Assembly (NCBI GenBank): GCA_018819165.1
Contig: JAHJQP010000054.1
Span: 1 to 7,897, forward strand
Direction: 5' to 3'
Source: Pseudomonadota bacterium
Lineage (GTDB): Bacteria; Desulfobacterota; Syntrophia; Syntrophales; UBA5619
DNA length: 7,897 bases
In this document: piece by piece, positions 4,441-7,897 of the stretch
How positions within the stretch are numbered: the first letter of the stretch is position 1
Layout: each line of letters starts with the position of its first letter
Translations under genes and position numbers: made by a program
Notes under the pieces: generated by a model
Told to the model about the DNA's origin: nothing
The model's database searches: none
What the model saw: the letters and a program-made list of their open reading frames with translations, nothing else

Positions 4441-6025
4441 GCCGCTCCGCCGCCCGGATCCCGTCGAGGGCGGAGCTGATGATCCCCCCGGCGTAACCGG
4501 CCCCCTCGCCGCAGGGGAAGAGGCCCGTTGCGGTCACGCTCTGTCCGTCTTCGCCCCGGATGATCCTGACCGGCGAAGACGTCCGGGTCTCCACGCCGAT
4601 GAGGTTCGCCTCCCCGGTGATGAACCCCGGCATCTTCCGCTCGAATGAGGCAAACCCACTCTTCAGGGCCGCGACGACAAACGAGGGGAGAACCTCCCGC
4701 AGGTCCGCTTCCCGGACGCCGGGGAGAAAACTGCTCTTCACGCCGGGAGAACCTTCTCTTCCCGCGAGGAAATCGGTCAGCCTCTGCGCCGGGGCAAAGT
4801 AGGTTCCCCCCCCGGCCAGAAAGGCCCTCTCCTCCCAATGCCTGCGGAAGGCGAGTCCCGCCAGCGGGCTTTCGCCCCCCAGATCATCAACGCGGACATT
4901 GACAACCACGGCGCTGTTGGCATAGGGGCTATCTCTGCGGAACCGGCTCATCCCGTTCGTGATCACGCCGCCCTTCTGTGCGCTGCACCCGATCACCTGG
5001 CCGCCGGGGCACATGCAGAAAGAATAGACCGAACGGTTCATGTTTTCAATTTTGGCCGTAAGGAAATAATCCGCCGGGGGGAGGTCGGGATGGCCTGACC
5101 ATCGCCCGTACTGGATCCGGTTGATGACCTCCTGCGGATGCTCGACGCGGAGGCCTACGGCAAAAGGCTTCGTCGCCAGGGCAACGCCCCTCTCCGCGAG
5201 CTTCCGGCAGGTATCGTCGGCGGACTGTCCGATCGCCAGGAGCAGATGGTCCGTCCGGATCTGTTCCGTGCCGTTCACGACCAGCCCGATGAGCTTTCCC
5301 TTCCGGATCAGAAAATCCGTCACCCTCGCCCCGAAACGGATCTCGCAGCCCATCTCGATAAGCCGGTTGCGGAGGTTCACCACGACCGCCCGCAGATAGT
5401 CCGTCCCGATGTGGGGTCTGGCGTCGATCAGGATGCCGGCAGGCGCCCCCATGTCGACCAGGACCTGCTTGATCCAACCGGTGTACCGGTTTTTGACCCG
5501 GCTGGTCAGCTTGCCGTCGGAAAACGTGCCCGCCCCACCCTCCCCGAAGTGGACGTGACTTTCCGGATTCAGAATACTCTTCTCCCAGAAGGAACGGACA
5601 TCGGATAGCCTCTCCGGAACGGCCTTGCCCCTCTCCAGCAGGAGGACTGGCAGCCCCCTGAGGACAAGGGTCAGGGCCGCAAAAAGCCCGGCAGGCCCGC
5701 AGCCCGCCACGACAGGTCTTTGCTCCGTCGCAGGGGCGCCCCCCGACGGTCCTGCAGGCCGTTCCTCCGGAACCTTCGTCTCTACCGTCACGCTTACCCC
5801 AATGGCATGCTCCCCCGGATGCCAGGTAACGCCATCCGGCAGGCGAACCGTTACGAGATAGACAAAACGGGGCGGGCGGGAGCGTCGCGCATCTATTGAA
5901 CGCCGCAGGACCCGCAGATCAGTGACCACTCCCTCGGAAAGGCCGAGGAGGGATGCGGCCCGGGCGGGGAGAAGGTCCACCCCTTCGCCGAGCGACAGCG
6001 TCAAGCCGTTGATATTCAAAACCAT
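4418..6025 (-). CDS. FAD-dependent dehydrogenase of the COG2509 type (NAD(P)/FAD oxidoreductase)
   Basis: A 535-residue predicted soluble flavoprotein. An N-terminal domain of about 85 residues includes GVDLLPARAASLLG (15-28) and VLRRSIDARR (39-48), typical of this family. The Rossmann FAD site GCGPAGLFAALTL (108-120) follows, with the acidic end LLLERG (128-133). Then comes the family signature HFGEGGAGTFSDGKL (159-173), a cysteine pair in SFCMCPGGQVIG, and the C-terminal FAD-contacting FPCGEGAGYAGGI (503-515). Family members are annotated as uncharacterised FAD-dependent dehydrogenases; I know of no assigned substrate, and the sequence does not show one. There is no signal peptide or membrane segment. 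The ATG follows GGTGA at 7 nt. The gene is divergent from the NusG-like gene and convergent with ribD. Adjacency to a flavin-precursor gene is suggestive, but the opposite orientation argues against an operon. Confidence 0.88.
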   Translation of the reverse strand: MVLNINGLTLSLGEGVDLLPARAASLLGLSEGVVTDLRVLRRSIDARRSRPPRFVYLVTVRLPDGVTWHPGEHAIGVSVTVETKVPEERPAGPSGGAPATEQRPVVAGCGPAGLFAALTLVLRGLPVLLLERGKAVPERLSDVRSFWEKSILNPESHVHFGEGGAGTFSDGKLTSRVKNRYTGWIKQVLVDMGAPAGILIDARPHIGTDYLRAVVVNLRNRLIEMGCEIRFGARVTDFLIRKGKLIGLVVNGTEQIRTDHLLLAIGQSADDTCRKLAERGVALATKPFAVGLRVEHPQEVINRIQYGRWSGHPDLPPADYFLTAKIENMNRSVYSFCMCPGGQVIGCSAQKGGVITNGMSRFRRDSPYANSAVVVNVRVDDLGGESPLAGLAFRRHWEERAFLAGGGTYFAPAQRLTDFLAGREGSPGVKSSFLPGVREADLREVLPSFVVAALKSGFASFERKMPGFITGEANLIGVETRTSSPVRIIRGEDGQSVTATGLFPCGEGAGYAGGIISSALDGIRAAERLIDSLGN

Positions 6026-6038
6026 TGCGATTTCACCA

Positions 6039-6065
6039 TTGAAATAAGCAGACTGTTGTTATAGA
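6039..6065 (+). promoter_or_regulatory. Possible promoter of the NusG-like gene
   Basis: TTGAAA (6039-6044), a short 15-nt spacer, then TATAGA (6060-6065). The leader would be about 60 nt. On the minus strand TATAAC (6063-6058) overlaps it and could be a -10 for the divergent flavoprotein gene, but it lacks a good -35. Confidence 0.28.
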
Positions 6066-6089
6066 CTTTCTCACGAGATACGGGAAAAA

Positions 6090-6116
6090 GGCGGAGAGAG
6101 CATCACTCCTCCCGCC
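6090..6116 (+). promoter_or_regulatory. Possible leader hairpin before the NusG-like gene
   Basis: GGCGG (6090-6094) pairs perfectly with CCGCC (6112-6116). The bases between can extend the stem imperfectly through GAG/CTC pairs around a loop near CATCA. It ends a few bases before the AAAGG ribosome site (6120-6124), so it could affect translation or be an RNA signal. No T run follows, so it is not a terminator. Confidence 0.35.
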
Positions 6117-6130
6117 CCGAAAGGAAAGCC

Positions 6131-6634
6131 ATGCCCTGGTATGCCCTCCATACGCGAAGCCGTCACGAAGACCGGGTCTATATCGGTCTCACGCAGAAGG
6201 CTTTTCATGTCTTTCTACCCAAAATGGAGGTCTGGAGCAAGCGGAAAGACCGGCGGAAGCGGATCATGATTCCCATGTTTCCGGGCTACCTCTTCCTCGA
6301 ACTTTTCTCCCTGGACAATCAGACCAAGGTTGATGTGCTTAAAACATTCGGCGTCGTCCGCATCCTGGGAAAACCCCGCTTTGCTGAACCCATTCCGATC
6401 CCGGACGCCAAGATCGACGCCATCCGGCGGATCGTCCGGTCGAAGGTGGAGGTTCATCAGCTCCAGTATCCGAAGGTTGGAGAACCGGCCCGGATCGTCG
6501 ACGGCCCCTTTAAGGGGGTCGAAGGCCTGGTCCTCGGGACGGATTACGAAAAAGAGCTCTTCGTGATCGAAATCGAGCTCCTTCAGCGCTCCGTCGCTAT
6601 TAAGCTGGAGGGATTTCAGATCGTTAGGTTTTGA
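6131..6634 (+). CDS. NusG-like transcription antitermination protein (RfaH/UpxY/LoaP group)
   Basis: A 167-residue NusG paralogue expected to bind RNA polymerase and suppress pausing or termination on particular operons. The NGN domain (about 1-105) opens with WYALHTRSRHEDRV (3-16) and has PMFPGYLFLEL (48-58) and FGVVRILG (73-80), the usual polymerase-contacting region. A KOW domain follows (about 115-160) with VGEPARIVDGPFKGVEGLV (116-134). Core NusG is usually encoded beside secE and the ribosomal L11/L1 genes; none is here, so this is a specialised paralogue. Such proteins usually head polysaccharide or secondary-metabolite operons, but here an apparent terminator and an oxidoreductase operon follow. 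The ATG has AAAGG about 6 nt upstream. Real targets may lie elsewhere; the rmlA-rmlC pair nearby is one possible link to polysaccharide synthesis. Confidence 0.9.
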   Translation: MPWYALHTRSRHEDRVYIGLTQKAFHVFLPKMEVWSKRKDRRKRIMIPMFPGYLFLELFSLDNQTKVDVLKTFGVVRILGKPRFAEPIPIPDAKIDAIRRIVRSKVEVHQLQYPKVGEPARIVDGPFKGVEGLVLGTDYEKELFVIEIELLQRSVAIKLEGFQIVRF

Positions 6635-6661
6635 ACGGAATTTCATCTTGACTTTCTCCTC

Positions 6662-6709
6662 GATATGCGCCAGAAACCCTCTCTAACTCGGGGAGCATAT
6701 CAAATTTTT
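6662..6709 (+). terminator. Putative terminator or long hairpin after the NusG-like gene
   Basis: A perfect 7-bp inverted repeat, GATATGC (6662-6668) and GCATATC (6695-6701), encloses a smaller CCC/GGG pairing and is followed after AAA by five T (6705-6709). The interior loop is large and the T run is not adjacent to the stem, so this is weaker than a textbook terminator. It could instead be an operator or an antitermination target. Confidence 0.4.
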
Positions 6710-6730
6710 CACCTGGGCGGAAAGTTGCAG

Positions 6731-6799
6731 ATGAACGGTGCCGACAACCGATTTCCGGCGGAGGGATCCGTTGCAATGGTGAGGAGAAAAACCCATTGA
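6731..6799 (+). CDS. Possible 22-residue leader peptide coupled to the ferredoxin start
   Basis: ATG 6731, preceded by GGAAAG at about 6 nt, opens a 22-codon frame rich in basic residues at its end (MVRRKTH, then stop). The TGA at 6797-6799 overlaps the TTG start of the ferredoxin gene in TTGA, the layout expected for translational coupling. It resembles no known protein and could be chance. Confidence 0.22.
   Translation: MNGADNRFPAEGSVAMVRRKTH
6781..6786 (+). promoter_or_regulatory. Ribosome binding site that fixes a TTG start
   Basis: GAGGAG lies 9 nt before the TTG at 6796. There is no in-frame ATG or GTG nearby, and homology of the ferredoxin begins right after this codon, so the TTG is the start. 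Confidence 0.65.
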
Positions 6800-7008
6800 G
6801 AGGACATATCATCATCGACAGGGAGCTTTGCAAGGAATGCCATCTTTGCATTCAGGCATGCAAAAAGGGGCTGATCATCCCCTCCCATGAATACAATTCC
6901 CGGGGATACCGTCCGGTATGCTTTAAGGAAGAGGGGAAAGAATGCACGGGGTGCGCCCTGTGCGCGATCACCTGTCCGGATATCGCGATCGAGGTTTACC
7001 GTGAATAA
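6796..7008 (+). CDS. 2[4Fe-4S] ferredoxin subunit of a 2-oxoacid:ferredoxin oxidoreductase
   Basis: A 70-residue cytoplasmic iron-sulfur protein. Two CxxCxxCxxxC motifs (C12-C15-C18-C22 and C50-C53-C56-C60) should bind two [4Fe-4S] clusters. The opening IIIDRELCKECHLCIQAC resembles the delta/ferredoxin subunit of KorABCD- or VorABCD-type enzymes, which carries electrons from the thiamine-diphosphate active site to an external ferredoxin. The first motif lacks the Pro that usually follows the fourth Cys (here Lys23), while the second has CP. A ninth cysteine, C42, is extra. Translation starts at TTG with GAGGAG upstream. The stop overlaps the GTG start of the alpha subunit by 8 nt, so the two are surely co-transcribed and probably translationally coupled. 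Confidence 0.9.
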   Translation: MRGHIIIDRELCKECHLCIQACKKGLIIPSHEYNSRGYRPVCFKEEGKECTGCALCAITCPDIAIEVYRE

Positions 7009-7897
7009 AGTATTGATGCAGGGAAACATGGTCATCGGGGAAGCCGCTATCCGGGCGGGATGCCGTTTTTATGCCGGCTATCCCATCACCCCGCAGAATG
7101 AGATCCCGGAGTACATGGCGGAGCACCTGCCCAAGGTGGAGGGCGGCGTTTTCATCCAGTCGGAAAGCGAGGTCGCGGCCATCCACATGGTGGCCGGGGC
7201 CAGCGCCGCGGGCGCCCGGTCCATGACCTCATCGTCGAGCCCGGGAATCTCCCTCAAGCAGGAGGGGATCTCCTCCCTGGCGGCCTGCCAGCTTCCCGCC
7301 GTGATCGTCAACATGATGCGGGGGGGACCCGGACTGGGGAACATCAGCCCGTCCCAGGGGGACTACTTTCAGGCCACGCGGGGAGGCGGCCACGGGGACT
7401 ACCGGGTCATCGTCCTCGGACCGGCCACGGCGCAGGAGATGGCGGACCTGACAATGGACGCCTTCACTCTCGCCGACCAGTACCGGACGCCGGTCATGAT
7501 CCTGGCTGACGGCATGATGGGACAGATGATGGAGCCGGTGGTCTTCAAGGAACCCCAGCCGCGCGTCTATCCGGAAATTTACATCATGAAAGGCGCGGGC
7601 GCCGGCAAGAGCAAGATCATCCGGGGACTGATCCTTGACCCCCTGGACATGGAGGAGCACAACTGGACTCTGGACAGGAAGTACCAGGTCATCGCCCGGA
7701 AGGAAACGCGTCATGAGCTTTACAGGACGGATGACGTAGAACTCATCCTCGTCGCCTACGGGACGGGCGCCCGGATCGCCAAGGGGGCCATCAAGCGGCT
7801 GCGCGATACCGGCCTTAAGGTCGGTCTTTTCCGACCCATCACCCTCTGGCCCTTCCCGACAAATGAACTTCGCGATCTTGCAAAGAAGGTGGAAAAC
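7001..7897 (+). CDS. vorB: 2-oxoacid:ferredoxin oxidoreductase alpha subunit (VorB/KorA type), 3' end outside window
   Basis: The first 299 codons, with no stop before the window edge; the family is about 350-380 residues. With its partner subunits the enzyme oxidatively decarboxylates a 2-oxo acid with CoA to the acyl-CoA and reduced ferredoxin, in the cytoplasm of anaerobes. The N-terminal thiamine-pyrimidine-binding domain has GYPITPQNEIPEYM (26-39), the SESEVAAIHMVAGAS run (54-68), TSSSSPGISLKQEGI (76-90) and MMRGGPGLGN (105-114) with SQGD (118-121). A second domain starts near 245, with ILVAYGTGARIAKGA (249-263) and RPITLWPFP (278-286). The preferred substrate (branched-chain 2-oxo acid, 2-oxoglutarate or other) is not certain from sequence; the overall pattern looks most like VorB. 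GTG 7001 has GAGG about 6 nt upstream and overlaps the ferredoxin stop. The beta and gamma subunits should follow to the right. Confidence 0.92.
   Translation, partial: MNKVLMQGNMVIGEAAIRAGCRFYAGYPITPQNEIPEYMAEHLPKVEGGVFIQSESEVAAIHMVAGASAAGARSMTSSSSPGISLKQEGISSLAACQLPAVIVNMMRGGPGLGNISPSQGDYFQATRGGGHGDYRVIVLGPATAQEMADLTMDAFTLADQYRTPVMILADGMMGQMMEPVVFKEPQPRVYPEIYIMKGAGAGKSKIIRGLILDPLDMEEHNWTLDRKYQVIARKETRHELYRTDDVELILVAYGTGARIAKGAIKRLRDTGLKVGLFRPITLWPFPTNELRDLAKKVEN

Noticed and set aside
4371..4838. 155-residue minus-strand frame within the flavoprotein gene
   Set aside because: A different frame of the same strand as the real gene, Arg/Gly-rich, with no motif; the 535-residue frame carries all FAD signatures.
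6709..7035. 108-residue minus-strand frame across the ferredoxin gene
   Set aside because: Antisense to a ferredoxin with eight ordered cysteines; its own translation shows nothing recognisable.
7592..7615. GAGAGKSK in VorB resembling a Walker A P-loop
   Set aside because: The spacing does not fit GxxxxGK[ST], and the protein is a thiamine-diphosphate enzyme subunit; the run is chance.
7229..7714. 161-residue minus-strand frame inside vorB
   Set aside because: Antisense shadow of a strongly recognisable oxidoreductase subunit.

Overview
The window is gene-dense, GC-rich bacterial DNA. It looks like an anaerobe of the former Deltaproteobacteria (Desulfobacterota, perhaps Syntrophales-like). 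This guess rests on a 2-oxoacid:ferredoxin oxidoreductase operon, type IV pilin and prepilin peptidase genes, an FAD-dependent dehydrogenase of the COG2509 type, a stand-alone NusG paralogue, and free use of GTG and TTG starts. No rRNA, tRNA, CRISPR array, transposase or prophage gene is visible, so the taxonomic call is inference.

Left end (1-1112): the first 14 codons of a type IV prepilin run off the left edge on the minus strand. Just upstream of it lies a degenerate, frameshifted copy of another prepilin N-terminus, behind a strong-looking sigma70-type promoter. On the plus strand is a CRP/FNR-family regulator. Between the two divergent units is a perfect CRP-type palindrome, TGTGA-N6-TCACA. 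The regulator's recognition helix resembles that of E. coli CRP, so it may control itself, the pilin unit, or both.

Middle (1134-3168, minus strand): reading leftward, a short glucose-1-phosphate thymidylyltransferase (RmlA type), a short RmlC-like cupin epimerase, an apparent intrinsic terminator, then a complete prepilin peptidase (PilD). The first two would supply dTDP-activated sugars for surface polysaccharide. PilD would process the pilins at the left end.

Divergent from rmlA is ribD (3319-4440, riboflavin synthesis). It stands alone, and its putative promoter is so close to the ATG that the transcript may be leaderless. Its 3' end overlaps by 23 nt a convergent COG2509 FAD-dependent dehydrogenase (4418-6025).

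Right end (6131-7897, plus strand): a NusG/RfaH/UpxY-like antitermination factor with a possible hairpin in its leader and a terminator-like inverted repeat after it. Next comes a two-cluster ferredoxin with a TTG start, overlapping by 8 nt a VorB/KorA-type 2-oxoacid:ferredoxin oxidoreductase alpha subunit that runs off the right edge.

I see no wholly new system. The most notable points are the CRP palindrome between pilin and regulator, the pilin remnant, the catalytically divergent RmlC-like protein, the orphan NusG paralogue with flanking RNA structures, and the possibly leaderless ribD.
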